A stretch of DNA of 55,257 nt from Trichodesmium erythraeum GBRTRLIN201 (GCA_018457135.1 JAGGDU010000030.1:1-55257), one strand, 5' to 3'; positions 27,811-37,568 are shown, numbered from the stretch's first letter. Program-made: numbers and translations. Notes: generated by a model from the letters alone, not told the origin.

Positions 27811-29010
27811 ATGCAAATTTATCTGGACTATAGTGCGACAACACCAACAAGACCAGAGGCAATCACTACTATGCAGCAAGTTTTGACTCAACAATGGGGT
27901 AATCCATCTAGCCTACATATGTGGGGCCAAAGATCGGCAACATTAGTGGAAAAGGCCAGAATTCAAGTAGCAGATCTTATTAATACAGTGCCAGAATCAA
28001 TTATTTTTACTTCTGGGGGAACTGAAGCTGATAATATGGCGATAATGGGAGTAGCACTTTGCTATGGAAAACCTCAACATATAATTATTTCTAGTGTGGA
28101 ACATTTTGCTATTTCAGAACCAGCAAGGGTATTAGAAAACTGGGGTTGGCAAGTGACCAGATTACCTGTGGATAGACAAGGAAGGTTAGATCCTCAAGAA
28201 CTACAAGCTGCATTACAACCAAATACAGTTTTAGTTTCAATAATTTATGGCCAAAGTGAAGTTGGGACTCTCCAACCTATTGCAGAATTGGGCAATATTT
28301 GTCGTGATCGTGGGGTTTTGTTTCATACTGATGCAGTTCAGGTGGTGGGACGTTTACCAATAGATTTACAAAAACTGCCAGTAGATTTGTTGTCTTTGTC
28401 TAGCCATAAAATTTATGGCCCTCAAGGTGTAGGGGCGCTTTATGTACGACAGGGTGTAAAGTTAGTCCCTTTATTGAGTGGTGGAGGTCAAGAGATGAAG
28501 TTACGTTCTGGTACTCAGGCAGTAGCAGCGATCGCTGGTTTTGGTGTGGCAGCAGAATTAGCTAATGAAGAGATAGCTACAGAAACGTCAAGGTTGAGTA
28601 GGTTACGCGATCGCTTCTTTGCGCATATGGTAGATAATCCTTATGTAATTTTTACTGGTGATCGATTGTACAGGTTACCTCATCATGTTAGTTTTTGTAT
28701 AGTCCCTCCTGAGGTTGAAATGCCTAAGGGGAATAATCAGGTTACTGGTAAAACTCTCGTACGACAATTGAACTTAGCTGGAATTGGTATTAGTACGGGT
28801 TCAGCTTGTCATAGTGGAAAAATAGCTCCGAGTCCGATATTACTAGCAATGGGGTATACAAAAGAGCATGCTATTAGGGGTGTCCGTTTCACATTAGGAA
28901 GAGAAACAACGGAAGCTGATATTGATTGGACGGCTATAGTACTCAAGCAAATCTTGACAAGATTGATGCCTAATGTTAATTCTCAAAAATTTTATTGTAT
29001 ATCTTTGTGA
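27811..29010 (+). CDS. Cysteine desulfurase (NifS/IscS class)
   Basis: About 399 residues. PLP enzyme that takes sulfur from cysteine for Fe-S and other sulfur cofactors. The sequence starts (M)MQIYLDYSATTPTRPEA; two ATGs are adjacent, and 27811 is better spaced from AAAGGAG (27797-27803) than 27808. Motifs: TSGGTEADNMAIMG, SSVEHFAI, FHTDAVQVVG, the PLP lysine in SLSSHKIYGPQG (about residue 200), and the active-site Cys in STGSACHSGK (about 333). Whether it is nif-specific or housekeeping cannot be told; the other nif-linked genes are 19 kb away. Confidence 0.93.
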   Translation: MQIYLDYSATTPTRPEAITTMQQVLTQQWGNPSSLHMWGQRSATLVEKARIQVADLINTVPESIIFTSGGTEADNMAIMGVALCYGKPQHIIISSVEHFAISEPARVLENWGWQVTRLPVDRQGRLDPQELQAALQPNTVLVSIIYGQSEVGTLQPIAELGNICRDRGVLFHTDAVQVVGRLPIDLQKLPVDLLSLSSHKIYGPQGVGALYVRQGVKLVPLLSGGGQEMKLRSGTQAVAAIAGFGVAAELANEEIATETSRLSRLRDRFFAHMVDNPYVIFTGDRLYRLPHHVSFCIVPPEVEMPKGNNQVTGKTLVRQLNLAGIGISTGSACHSGKIAPSPILLAMGYTKEHAIRGVRFTLGRETTEADIDWTAIVLKQILTRLMPNVNSQKFYCISL

Positions 29011-29548
29011 TAAGGGACATTAAATACTTTTTGATAATTGCTAAATCTTGATGAACTTTAATTTTCTGTACTTAAAGAGAATGTAAAAAATTGGATATCA
29101 TAAGGTCAGATCAAGTGTTTTGGTCTTAGCATTTAGCGCTTCAGCAATTAATAATCAATAACTGATACCAATTTTATTAACTTAGTTGATACTACTTGAA
29201 TATAGGTGATTAAATATAGCTAAAATATGAAATAACTTCTTGATATTACTGAACTTGTCAAAGTTTTGATTCCTTTAAATATTAATCTATGAAATCATGA
29301 TTTTTAACTTCTGTGAAAAAGTATAATTCGGTAGGCATAAATAAACGTTTTACCAAAAAAATAAAAAACTATAAATAAATCATCAACTAGTTATCAAAGT
29401 TTTAAATCTCGATTCTTATTGTACTGATAATTAAATACACTTGCTTATTGCTAGATTTTAGGAATAGTAAGAAATTATAAAAATATTATATAATTTTAGT
29501 GGTAATTCTAAACTAGAACTAAGATTAACACAGAAAATTAACTAATGA
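29011..29548. other. Gene-free spacer
   Basis: AT-rich sequence upstream of the prohibitin gene; promoter expected near its right end. No other feature seen. Confidence 0.35.
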
Positions 29549-30421
29549 GTGGTAGTCTCAAATTTCGGAGTAGATAAATTGAAAAGTCAACAACAAAGTT
29601 TACAAACATTAATATTAGCAATTGTGTTATCTTTAATATTGCTAATTGGCTTCAATTCTTTTGTAATTATTAACCCTGGTCAAGCTGGTGTTCTGAGTGT
29701 TTTAGGTAAAGCTAAAGATGGAGCTTTACTAGAAGGAATTCACTTTAAACCTCCCCTGATTTCTGAAGTTGATGTATATGATGTAACGGTGCAAAAGTTT
29801 GAAGTTCCTGGGCAAAGTTCGACAAAAGATTTACAACAATTATCCGCTAGTTTTGCCATTAACTTTCGCTTAGATCCACTGCTGGTAGTAAAAATTAGAA
29901 GAGAACAAGGTACTCTACAAAATTTGGTTGCTAAAGTAATTGCACCACAAACTCAAGAATCTTTTAAAATTGCTGCAGCTAGAAGAACTGTTGAAGAAGC
30001 TATTACAAAAAGGGAAGAATTAAAATCAGATTTTGATAATGCTTTAGGTTCTCGTTTGGATAAATATGGAATTATTGTGTTAGATACTAGCGTGATTGAT
30101 TTAACTTTTTCTCCTGAATTTGCTAGGGCGGTTGAAGATAAGCAAATTGCTGAACAAAGAGCTCAAAGGGCAGTGTATATTGCGGAGGAAGCGGAACAAG
30201 AAGCTGAAGCGGAAATTAACCGCGCTAAGGGTAAGGCAGAAGCTCAAAAATTATTGGCCGAAACACTAAAAGCACAGGGTGGTCAGCTGGTTTTACAGAA
30301 AGAGGCTATAGAAGCTTGGAAAAAAGGTGGTTCTCAGATGCCTAAAGTTTTAGTTATGGGTAGTGAAAAATCCCAAGGAGTTCCTTTTATTTTCAATCTT
30401 AGTCAAATGGATGAAAATTAA
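29549..30421 (+). CDS. Prohibitin/SPFH-family membrane protein
   Basis: 290 residues. One N-terminal membrane helix (about 18-40, LQTLILAIVLSLILLIGF) is followed by an SPFH domain (VIINPGQAGVLSVLGKAKDG, LEGIHFKPP, VYDVTVQKFEV) and a coiled-coil region (EDKQIAEQRAQRAVYIAEEA, AEAEINRAKGKAEAQKL). This layout and motif set is that of prohibitin rather than stomatin or flotillin. SPFH proteins form ring-like membrane assemblies that bind proteases; the exact role in cyanobacteria is unsettled. GTG start at 29549; the nearby ATG at 29545 is out of frame. Confidence 0.92.
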   Translation: MVVSNFGVDKLKSQQQSLQTLILAIVLSLILLIGFNSFVIINPGQAGVLSVLGKAKDGALLEGIHFKPPLISEVDVYDVTVQKFEVPGQSSTKDLQQLSASFAINFRLDPLLVVKIRREQGTLQNLVAKVIAPQTQESFKIAAARRTVEEAITKREELKSDFDNALGSRLDKYGIIVLDTSVIDLTFSPEFARAVEDKQIAEQRAQRAVYIAEEAEQEAEAEINRAKGKAEAQKLLAETLKAQGGQLVLQKEAIEAWKKGGSQMPKVLVMGSEKSQGVPFIFNLSQMDEN

Positions 30422-30639
30422 TAGTTTATAATTAGGAGTAAGTGAGAAGGAAGGAGAAGGAAGTGTTCAGTTTGAATCAAATATTCAACTGAATACTATC
30501 CGATTTTTTAATATGTTTAATTATCTCAGTTTGAGGTCAATAAGAATGATGGTAGTGGTATATTTAATAATATTTGGGTTAAAATATTGGGATTAATTTC
30601 TGTATCAGCTATAGAAAACTCAGTTAATTGTACCTTTCT

Positions 30640-30786
30640 GATAAAAGAAATCTATGATTGCTAAATTGGTTCCAAATTGAAAATCCCACAGGGAATGCTT
30701 AGTAATAACCGATGGATAATTAATGCTACTCCAGCTCAAAAATTAGCTACACAAGGGGCAATAATTGAGAAGGTATGTATAAAATA
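30640..30786 (+). pseudogene. Possible NfeD-like OB-fold remnant
   Basis: A frame with one stop (TAA 30660) continues KLKIPQGMLSNNRWIINATP, then AQKLATQGAIIEKVCIK to TAA. It resembles the end of NfeD OB-fold domains (G-x-x-x-x-x-x-x-R-W-x-A, then G-x-x-I-x-V). NfeD genes commonly sit beside SPFH genes, and one lies just upstream, so a lost NfeD partner is plausible. The stretch is too short to be sure. Confidence 0.3.
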
Positions 30787-31721
30787 ATTTTAAGCTCTGG
30801 TCACAGCCTAAGTATCTGGTTTATGACGAATCACAGATATAATTTAAGTTTAATGGGTAAGGGAACGAATTTGCGCCTAACCCATCTTATACTAGGATTT
30901 AATTTTTGTTTAGAGATACCCTCATTAAGCCCCCGTTCTTGTAATTTTTTTACCTTTTAGAGTTGATAATATGTAACTTGTATAAGTTGCCAACTATTTT
31001 CTCAGCTTCAATTACTATTTAAGGGAAAATAACTTACATATCGCAAAGTTTTCACAGAAAAATCACAGGGTATGGGGGTTTTTCATTTCGGAAACAATCA
31101 TACTAATTCTTGTACGTTAATACTATATTTAGTTAGTACTTCAGTTATTCAGTAATTTATAGTATATTTAGGATTTTAAGTAAAAAAACTATTCTGGTTC
31201 AACGTGGGAATGGTCAGCTAGTTATAAAGATATTTGTTCTTTAGATAAATGAACTATTGAGAAAATATATAAATATGATGGATCTATGATGTAGATCATT
31301 ATTTTGTAAATATGTCAAATAATGGTTAGATAAACTGAATAAAATTAGTTGGCCATTATTTAGATAAAAGTTAGGCGATCGCTAATAAACTGAAGAAGAC
31401 AATGAATATTTGAGGTGTTTGAATTTCATTAAGCAATTAATATCCATAAGGATTATTTTTCACTGATATGATCATGATAAAACTGAAACTGTTGAAACTT
31501 TCTGAGCTAGTTCAGCTTTTTTTTGTGTTTTTTTGTGTTATGTTGATCAGAAAGTGAAAAATTTTCAAGGAAAAACCTGAGATTTATTATTAAAACTTCT
31601 AGGATCTTGATGACTGGGAAAACTTAACATTTTTTACTTTTTCCTTTTTTTCTTCTTAACACCAAAGGTTAAGTATTCAAGCGGACATGATATACAATAA
31701 TAATAGAATTTGATAGAAATT
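30787..31721. other. Gene-free spacer
   Basis: No gene supported. The 61-codon plus-strand frame at 30775-30960 lacks recognisable features. AT-rich, with one GCGATCGC at about 31376. Confidence 0.35.
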
Positions 31722-33533
31722 ATGGATGAACAATTCTTAGGAGATAACTCCTCAATAATGTCTAACTTTTCAGAGCCTTCGGTTGAAATTTTTGACTTGT
31801 TAGGAGGTAGTAACTTTGATGAAGGAATAGGAATAACTACTGACAATGAAGGCAATATTTATATAACTGGTAGTACCACATCTACAGATTTTGAAGTGAC
31901 TCCAAATGCGGTACAAAATAGCTTTGGTGGAGGTGATGAATTTCGGGATGGTGATGCTTTTGTTGCTAAATATTCCCCTGATGGAACTCAAGTTTATGCT
32001 ACATATATAGGTGGAAGTGGTAGAGATTTTGGTACGGATATTGCTTTAGATACTATAACCGGAGATATTTACATTACGGGTAGTACTAATTCTGTTGACT
32101 TTCCGACAGTAAATGCTTTGCAAAATACTTATGGGGGTGGTGATTTTTCTGGGGATGCTTTTGTGGTCAAACTATCTAATGATGGAAATAATATTCTTTA
32201 TTCTACTTATCTAGGTGGGCAAGATAACGATTATAGTAGTGCTATTGCTGTAGATAATAATGGGGATGCTTATATAACTGGAGAAACTGGTGCCCAACTC
32301 CGTTTTCCAATTCAACCTATTCCTGGAGTTGGTGATTTTCCAACTACAGAAAATGCTCTACAAAAGACTCTTGTTAATGAACTTAACCGAGATAGTTTTG
32401 TGAGTAAGATATCTACTGATGGAAATCAATTAATTTACTCAACTTTATTAGGTGGAAATGACACAGAAATAAGTCAGGATATTACTGTTGACAATAATGG
32501 TAATGCTTATATTACTGGTCAAACTCGTTCCTTTGATTTTCCAACTGCAAATGCAGTACAAAATACGATAGGAGGAGATGGAGATGTATTTATTACTCAG
32601 CTTAATAGTGATGGTAGTGACCTGATTTTTTCTTCTTACTATGGTGCTGTAGATGGAGATATTGGTAATGGTATTGCTGTAGATGATATGGGTAGTATCT
32701 ATATAGCTGGAAGTTCGGGTAGTCAAATTATGGGCGGTGATGCGGTAGTACCTGCAGTTGGTGAGTTTCCTATTGTTAATGCTTTGTACAATACTTTTGG
32801 TGGGGGTGAAAGTGATGGAATATTGATTAAGATCAATACTGAGCGCTTAGTTACTTTTGGTGATAGTGAAAGTGATGAAATATTACTTAGGGAAATTGAT
32901 TATCGTTCTGTTGAATATGCTACTTACTTAGGTACGGAAAATTTAGATTTTATTGAGAGTATTGATCTTGATGCTGCAGGAAATATTTATATTGTTAACA
33001 ACAATAATCTTTTTAATACTGTTGTGAGTAAAATATCTAATGATGGTCAAGTTATAGAATATTCTATTCCCTTTCGGATAAATGACAATATTGGGTTATT
33101 TGGTAATGATATTAAAGTAGATGAAGTTGGTAATGCTTATTTTGTCGGCTTGACTATTCCTAATACTGATTTAGATATAGATAATGAAGATGCCTTTATT
33201 GGTAAAGTTACTGCCAGTACTTCCTCTCCTGATCTTCCGATCTTTGTTACTCCTCCTAATATTGGTGAGAGTTTCGACGAAAATCTTTATTTAATAGAAA
33301 ATCCTGGTGTGGCAAATGCTGTGGCAAACGGTTTTTTTGATAGTGGGTTTGAGCATTGGTTGGAGTTTGGTTTTTTGGAAGGGCGATCGCCTCAGTTGGC
33401 TTTTGATGAGCAATTTTATTTGGCTACTTACCCAGGAGTTGCTAGTGCTGTAGCAAATGGTGTTTTTATTAATGGTTTAGAACATTACGTTAAGTTTGGT
33501 GAAGCAGAAGGGCGTTTACCTATGAGGAGCTAA
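31722..33533 (+). CDS. SBBP-repeat beta-propeller protein with C-terminal surface-type repeats
   Basis: About 603 residues from ATG 31722; a TTG at 31710 could add four residues. Repeated blades of about 60-70 residues carry the SBBP signature: ATYIGGSGRDFGTDIALD, IYITGSTNSVDFPTVNALQN, YSTYLGGQDNDYSSAIAVD, AYITGQTRSFDFPTANAVQN and others, six to seven in all. The last 95 residues hold two copies of a different repeat: LIENPGVANAVANG, then EHWLEFGFLEGR; and LATYPGVASAVANG, then EHYVKFGEAEGR. No Sec signal at the N-terminus, so export, if any, may be type I or another route. Probable surface or matrix protein; ligand unknown. Confidence 0.85.
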   Translation: MDEQFLGDNSSIMSNFSEPSVEIFDLLGGSNFDEGIGITTDNEGNIYITGSTTSTDFEVTPNAVQNSFGGGDEFRDGDAFVAKYSPDGTQVYATYIGGSGRDFGTDIALDTITGDIYITGSTNSVDFPTVNALQNTYGGGDFSGDAFVVKLSNDGNNILYSTYLGGQDNDYSSAIAVDNNGDAYITGETGAQLRFPIQPIPGVGDFPTTENALQKTLVNELNRDSFVSKISTDGNQLIYSTLLGGNDTEISQDITVDNNGNAYITGQTRSFDFPTANAVQNTIGGDGDVFITQLNSDGSDLIFSSYYGAVDGDIGNGIAVDDMGSIYIAGSSGSQIMGGDAVVPAVGEFPIVNALYNTFGGGESDGILIKINTERLVTFGDSESDEILLREIDYRSVEYATYLGTENLDFIESIDLDAAGNIYIVNNNNLFNTVVSKISNDGQVIEYSIPFRINDNIGLFGNDIKVDEVGNAYFVGLTIPNTDLDIDNEDAFIGKVTASTSSPDLPIFVTPPNIGESFDENLYLIENPGVANAVANGFFDSGFEHWLEFGFLEGRSPQLAFDEQFYLATYPGVASAVANGVFINGLEHYVKFGEAEGRLPMRS

Positions 33534-34249
33534 TAAATTTTTAGTGTTCTATAGGGCTGCGTGCAAGTTAAAAGTTAACAGTCAATTTACCCTCGTAATT
33601 TAGGGGTGGAAGTCAATATTTAAAAGTAATCTCTGAGTAAGTTTTTATTGTGGAAATGCTTTGCAAAGGACATTTGCTAATGTCTACGCTCTAAATGGGT
33701 AGTGCTATGCTATCGGGAACAAATGATTCAAATCAAATGTTTTTGAATGCCTCTTTTTAATACAGGGGCTAGGTTTTAGGAGCTAAGGATTAGGGGAAAA
33801 TGCAAAATTATTTCCCCATTCCTTTATTTTTCCTAGTTCTCTAGTCAATACCAGAAGCGATCGCTTATCGTCAACTAAATGTTATAATATTTGACAATTT
33901 GAAAGTTTTTTTTCGTTGAACAGCTATCATGAAAATATAAACATCCTAAGCACATGATTAAAAAATAAATAAGGTCTTAATTCTGCCCTTTTCAAGCTGA
34001 ACCATGATTATAAACTCCTAAAATACTTTAGAGAGAAATGGGGAGTTAACCCTAATCCCTCTCAGTAGGAGAATGGGGGTAGAAAAGCCTGTATTTATTG
34101 ACGTTGACTCTCCCGACATCTCTATTTAATGGCAAATATTATAATTAATATATAATTTCTCTTTTTCATCAAGTTTTATGTTAAGCTTTTGGAAAAATGA
34201 AAAAAATGAACATCAGTATTGAAAGCCGGATACTAGAGGCTGTCGGTAG
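33534..34249. other. Gene-free spacer
   Basis: No gene supported. Contains GGGGAGTTAACCCTAATCCC and nearby CCCTCTCAGTAGGAGAATGG (about 34037-34075), a possible hairpin region. Confidence 0.35.
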
Positions 34250-34270
34250 TGATAACTGATAACGGATAAC
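34250..34270 (+). repeat. Heptamer repeat (TGATAAC) x3 abutting a start codon
   Basis: TGATAAC, TGATAAC, GGATAAC in tandem, followed by TGAAATGACTG, whose ATG is the start of the lipoprotein gene at 34275. The same composite (TGATAAC repeats plus TRAAATGACYG) appears at about 37601-37627, 37702-37728 and, more worn, 38540-38560. It is like the short tandem repeats of cyanobacteria. Confidence 0.6.
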
Positions 34271-34274
34271 TGAA

Positions 34275-34688
34275 ATGACTGAGCCAAGAAAAATCAAGAG
34301 AAGCATTGTTATTACTCTAGTATTAATATCCTCAATTTCTTTAATAGCCTGCGCATCTCGTAGATACAGGCGCGAAGTCTATAGAAGTCTTGAAGACTGT
34401 TACAAAGAATGGGGAATTGTAGTTGAATGCGAACCAGTGACAGACGGAAGTTATTCATCTGAGTATTATTATGGTCCTTACTACTATCAGTCTGGGTATA
34501 GTGGTAGATACTTTTATCGAAATAGTAATAGTAGCTATCAACCTGTTCCTAGTAATGCAGGTATTCTCCAAAGTCCTTCGGGAAAGTCTACAACTTCTGT
34601 TGGTACGGTTAATAGAGGTGGTTTTGGTAGTAGAGGTGGTAGAGGTAGTGGTAGCAGTTTGGGTGGTAGAGGCGGTGGCAAAGGTTGA
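34275..34688 (+). CDS. YgiB-like small lipoprotein, Gly-rich tail
   Basis: 137 residues. Lipoprotein signal MTEPRKIKRSIVITLVLISS then ISLIAC, with the lipid-modified Cys at about 26. Next is a charged region with two Cys (LEDCYKEW, VVECEPV), a Tyr/Ser-rich middle (SSEYYYGPYYYQSGYSGRYF) and a Gly/Arg/Ser tail (GGFGSRGGRGSGSSLGGRGG). The length, lipobox and downstream GspS-like gene resemble the YgiB (DUF1190)-YgiC pairing of enterobacteria, so I call it YgiB-like by context as much as by sequence. The gap to the next gene is 37 bp, so probably one transcript. Confidence 0.65.
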   Translation: MTEPRKIKRSIVITLVLISSISLIACASRRYRREVYRSLEDCYKEWGIVVECEPVTDGSYSSEYYYGPYYYQSGYSGRYFYRNSNSSYQPVPSNAGILQSPSGKSTTSVGTVNRGGFGSRGGRGSGSSLGGRGGGKG

Positions 34689-34725
34689 GCAAACCCCAAA
34701 TTAAAATTTCAAAATAAAACAGCAA

Positions 34726-35853
34726 ATGAAACGCATAAATATTGAACCTCGTGCTAACTGGCAGCAGAAATGTGAAGCGGTTGGCTTTCATTTTTATAAT
34801 ATGTACAGTCAACCATATTGGTATGAGTCGGCTTGTTATCATTTTAGCACTTCAGAAATAAATGAACTGGAAGTAGCAACCAATGCTTTACAAGAATTGT
34901 ATATTGAAGCAGCAGAGCTAATTATCCAAGAAGATCGTTTTTCCCAATTGTGTATTCCGCCAGAGTTTGTGGAGTTATGTCGCCAGTCTTGGGAACGGGA
35001 TGATCCGAGTCTTTATGGTCGTTTTGACCTTGCTTATGATGGTATCAACCCACCGAAATTATTGGAATATAATGCTGATACTCCCACTGCTCTTTTGGAA
35101 ACTAGTGTGGTACAGTGGACTTGGTTAGAAGAAATATTTCCTGAAGCGGATCAATTTAATTCTGTGCATGAAAAGTTATTGGCAAGTTTTTTGGAAATGA
35201 ATGGTTTAGGGGGAGAGACTTTATATTTCAGTTGTGAAAGAGAAACTTTAGAAGATTTGGGAACGGTTGAATATTTGAGAGATTTGGCAATTCAAGCAGG
35301 ATTAAATACTCAACATATTTATATTGATGATATTGGTTGGAGTGAAGATTTAGAAATTTTTTGTGATTTGGATAATCAAATTATTCGTCACTTATTCAAG
35401 TTGTATCCTTGGGAATGGATGATGGGAGAAAATTTCGGGAAATATCTATTATTAGAACCAATGAAAATGATTGAACCTGCCTGGAAATTAATTTGGAGTA
35501 ATAAAGCTATTCTGCCAATTTTGTGGGAATTTTTTCCCGATCATCCTAATTTATTGCCTGCCTATTTCGACTCTAGCAAATTATCTCATCCCTATCTGAG
35601 CAAGCCAGTTTTTTCTAGAGAAGGAGGAAATATTACTGTTTATTTTGGAGATAGAGAATATCAAACCGAAGGAATATATGAGAATGAGCCTGTAATTTAT
35701 CAATCCTATTATCAACTGCCGAATTTTGATAGTTATTATCCTGTGGTTGGTGCTTGGGTTATTGGTGGAGAAGCTGCTGGTATTTGTCTGAGGGAAGACA
35801 AAGAAATTGTGACTCAAGATTTAAGTAGATTTGTACCTCATTATTTTACATGA
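34726..35853 (+). CDS. Glutathionylspermidine synthase-like (YgiC/YjfC type) ATP-grasp protein
   Basis: 375 residues. Visible family features are RANWQQKCEAVGFHFYNM near the N-terminus, YGRFDLAYDG and PKLLEYNADTPTALLETSV (catalytic/ATP-grasp region), IYIDDIGW, LYPWEWMMGENFG, SNKAILPILWEFFPDHPNLL, KPVFSREGGNI, and VVGAWVIGGEAAGICLREDK. This matches the synthetase half of GspS and the stand-alone YgiC/YjfC proteins, which lack the amidase domain. Those form an amide bond, but the bacterial substrate of the stand-alone proteins is not established. Probably co-transcribed with the lipoprotein upstream. Converges on queC. Confidence 0.9.
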   Translation: MKRINIEPRANWQQKCEAVGFHFYNMYSQPYWYESACYHFSTSEINELEVATNALQELYIEAAELIIQEDRFSQLCIPPEFVELCRQSWERDDPSLYGRFDLAYDGINPPKLLEYNADTPTALLETSVVQWTWLEEIFPEADQFNSVHEKLLASFLEMNGLGGETLYFSCERETLEDLGTVEYLRDLAIQAGLNTQHIYIDDIGWSEDLEIFCDLDNQIIRHLFKLYPWEWMMGENFGKYLLLEPMKMIEPAWKLIWSNKAILPILWEFFPDHPNLLPAYFDSSKLSHPYLSKPVFSREGGNITVYFGDREYQTEGIYENEPVIYQSYYQLPNFDSYYPVVGAWVIGGEAAGICLREDKEIVTQDLSRFVPHYFT

Positions 35854-35960
35854 ATTATCAAAAAGTAGTTGTTTGTTGTTGCACTCTCAAAAATTAACCT
35901 ATTCGATGAGTGATTCTCTGAGCTTGGAACATGAGGTCATTCCCGACCTCTCCTACTCTC

Positions 35961-36629
35961 CTACATCAAGGGATCTGTTAACCCCAATTCCTGAAAAGCA
36001 GTCAACCGCAACTTACAAGAATCACATATCCCACAAGGTTTCTCTCCACCTGCATAACATGACCAAGTTTTTTCCCAAGGTACTCCTAAACTATTCCCCA
36101 ATTGAATAATCTCAGTTTTTTTCATCTCTATAAGTGGAGCTACAATAGCGATCGCTTCTCCCTCTCTCCCTTGTCTAGTACCTAGTCGAAAAACTTCTTG
36201 CATTGCTAGAATATAATCAGGACGACAGTCAGGATAACCGGAATAGTCTAAAGCATTCACCCCAATATAAACCCGACTTGCATTTACAACCTCAGCGTAA
36301 GCCAGGGCAAAACTCAGAAAAATAGTATTCCGTGCTGGAACATAAGTAATAGGAATATTTTGTGACATTTCTTCAAGGTCGCGATCGCTAGGCAAATCAA
36401 TTTGACTATCAGTTAATGCCGAACCTCCCCATGATCTTAAATCAAAACTAACAATATGATGTTCTATCACACCTACAGTATCGGCAATTTTTTTGGCTGA
36501 GTCTAACTCTCGAAGGTGGCGTTGTTGGTAGTCAAAGGAAATAGCATAACATTCACAACCATCTGCTTTTGCTTGATACAAAACTGTTGAGGAATCTAAT
36601 CCTCCTGATAATAAAATAACTGCTTTCAT
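35961..36629 (-). CDS. queC: 7-cyano-7-deazaguanine synthase QueC
   Basis: 222 residues from ATG 36629 (MKAVILLSGGLDSSTVLYQA); the frame extends 11 codons upstream to a TTG, which is less likely. It makes preQ0 from 7-carboxy-7-deazaguanine and ammonia for queuosine. It has the PP-loop SGGLDSS, SFDYQQRHLRELDSAKKIA, TYVPARNTIFLSFALAYAE, DYSGYPDCRPDYI, and a zinc site CYAGGEKPCGICDSCKLR with four Cys. Length and motifs are standard. Confidence 0.95.
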   Translation of the reverse strand: MKAVILLSGGLDSSTVLYQAKADGCECYAISFDYQQRHLRELDSAKKIADTVGVIEHHIVSFDLRSWGGSALTDSQIDLPSDRDLEEMSQNIPITYVPARNTIFLSFALAYAEVVNASRVYIGVNALDYSGYPDCRPDYILAMQEVFRLGTRQGREGEAIAIVAPLIEMKKTEIIQLGNSLGVPWEKTWSCYAGGEKPCGICDSCKLRLTAFQELGLTDPLM

Positions 36630-36698
36630 TTTTCTATATAATTCATTTGGTATCTTGGTCAAGATTAAGTTTTTTTGATAACTAGCTTAATATCTATA

Positions 36699-37238
36699 TC
36701 AATCATAATTATCAGAGCCATCATAAAAATGAAGTCTGCCATAGCCAAGAAAATAACCATAAGGTTTTTCTCCTACAGGAAAAGCTGTTACTCCAAATAA
36801 GTATACCCCCCCATATCTGGGAGTTCGCACTGGACGCAAGCCAATTGTAAAAGTTGTACCTGGAGGCACGGCCGGGTTAAAAAATACTGAGATAGTATTA
36901 GTTTTTTTGTCTATCCCTACTTCTTCAACTGTTAACTGTTGACCCTTATTCCGATGGGTTCCTTTAAAGGCAATTATTTTCTTTGAATTATATCGAATAT
37001 TGTCAGGGCCCTCAGTTTTGCTAATAGTTACCTGTTTTAGTGGTACTCCAGCATCAGGTAATAAGTTGAGAGTAAAGTAATAGGTAGCTCCCCAGACATA
37101 AGTCTCGCTTCGGGTAGTCACTGCTTTAACTAGGCGAGGTGGTTGAGCAAAATAAACAGTACCATCTTTTGTCTGAACTCCTAAACTAGGAGTGACAAAA
37201 AGTAATAAGGGGAAAAGCAAAAGGGAAAATTTTTTCAT
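36699..37238 (-). CDS. DUF2808 family exported protein
   Basis: About 179 residues from ATG 37238. It has a Sec-type signal peptide (MKKFSLLLFPLLLFVTPSLG) and then a beta-rich domain: PPRLVKAVTTRSETYVWGAT, YYFTLNLLPDAGVPLKQVTI, FKGTHRNKGQQL, FFNPAVPPGTTFTIGLRPVR, PRYGGVYLFGVTAFPVGEKP, GYGRLHFY. That is the DUF2808 pattern, a family widespread in cyanobacteria with no firm function. The frame continues upstream to 37337, but only the inner ATG gives a leader peptide. It lies 69 bp upstream of queC on the same strand. Confidence 0.85.
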   Translation of the reverse strand: MKKFSLLLFPLLLFVTPSLGVQTKDGTVYFAQPPRLVKAVTTRSETYVWGATYYFTLNLLPDAGVPLKQVTISKTEGPDNIRYNSKKIIAFKGTHRNKGQQLTVEEVGIDKKTNTISVFFNPAVPPGTTFTIGLRPVRTPRYGGVYLFGVTAFPVGEKPYGYFLGYGRLHFYDGSDNYD

Positions 37239-37568
37239 AAGAAGAAAATTAGAGATTTTAATGGAAGCACTTGATAATTTCCTGTCTACTAAGATTTTTT
37301 TTGTAAAAATGTTGATTTTATACTTACTTAGTAACATGTAGGTGCATCTTTGCTAGCTATAGTAGTCTTAAGTCATTATGTAAATTCACTAGCCTTATTA
37401 AAAAATAACTCTTGATCCTTTTTTTTCTGCCTTTTAGCTGCCCATTTCTCTCACTCTTCAGATAGAATTGCGATCTATTTTGATAAAAGGATAAGAAAAT
37501 TCATAAAATGTCTTAACCCTTCTTTTTTAAGAGGATGTTAAGGGATGAAAAGAAATAATTATGTTTAG
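37239..37568. other. Spacer
   Basis: Upstream of the DUF2808 gene. Holds no supported gene. TTAACCCTTCTTTTTTAAGA and GGATGTTAAGGG near 37512-37544 form a possible hairpin. Confidence 0.3.
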
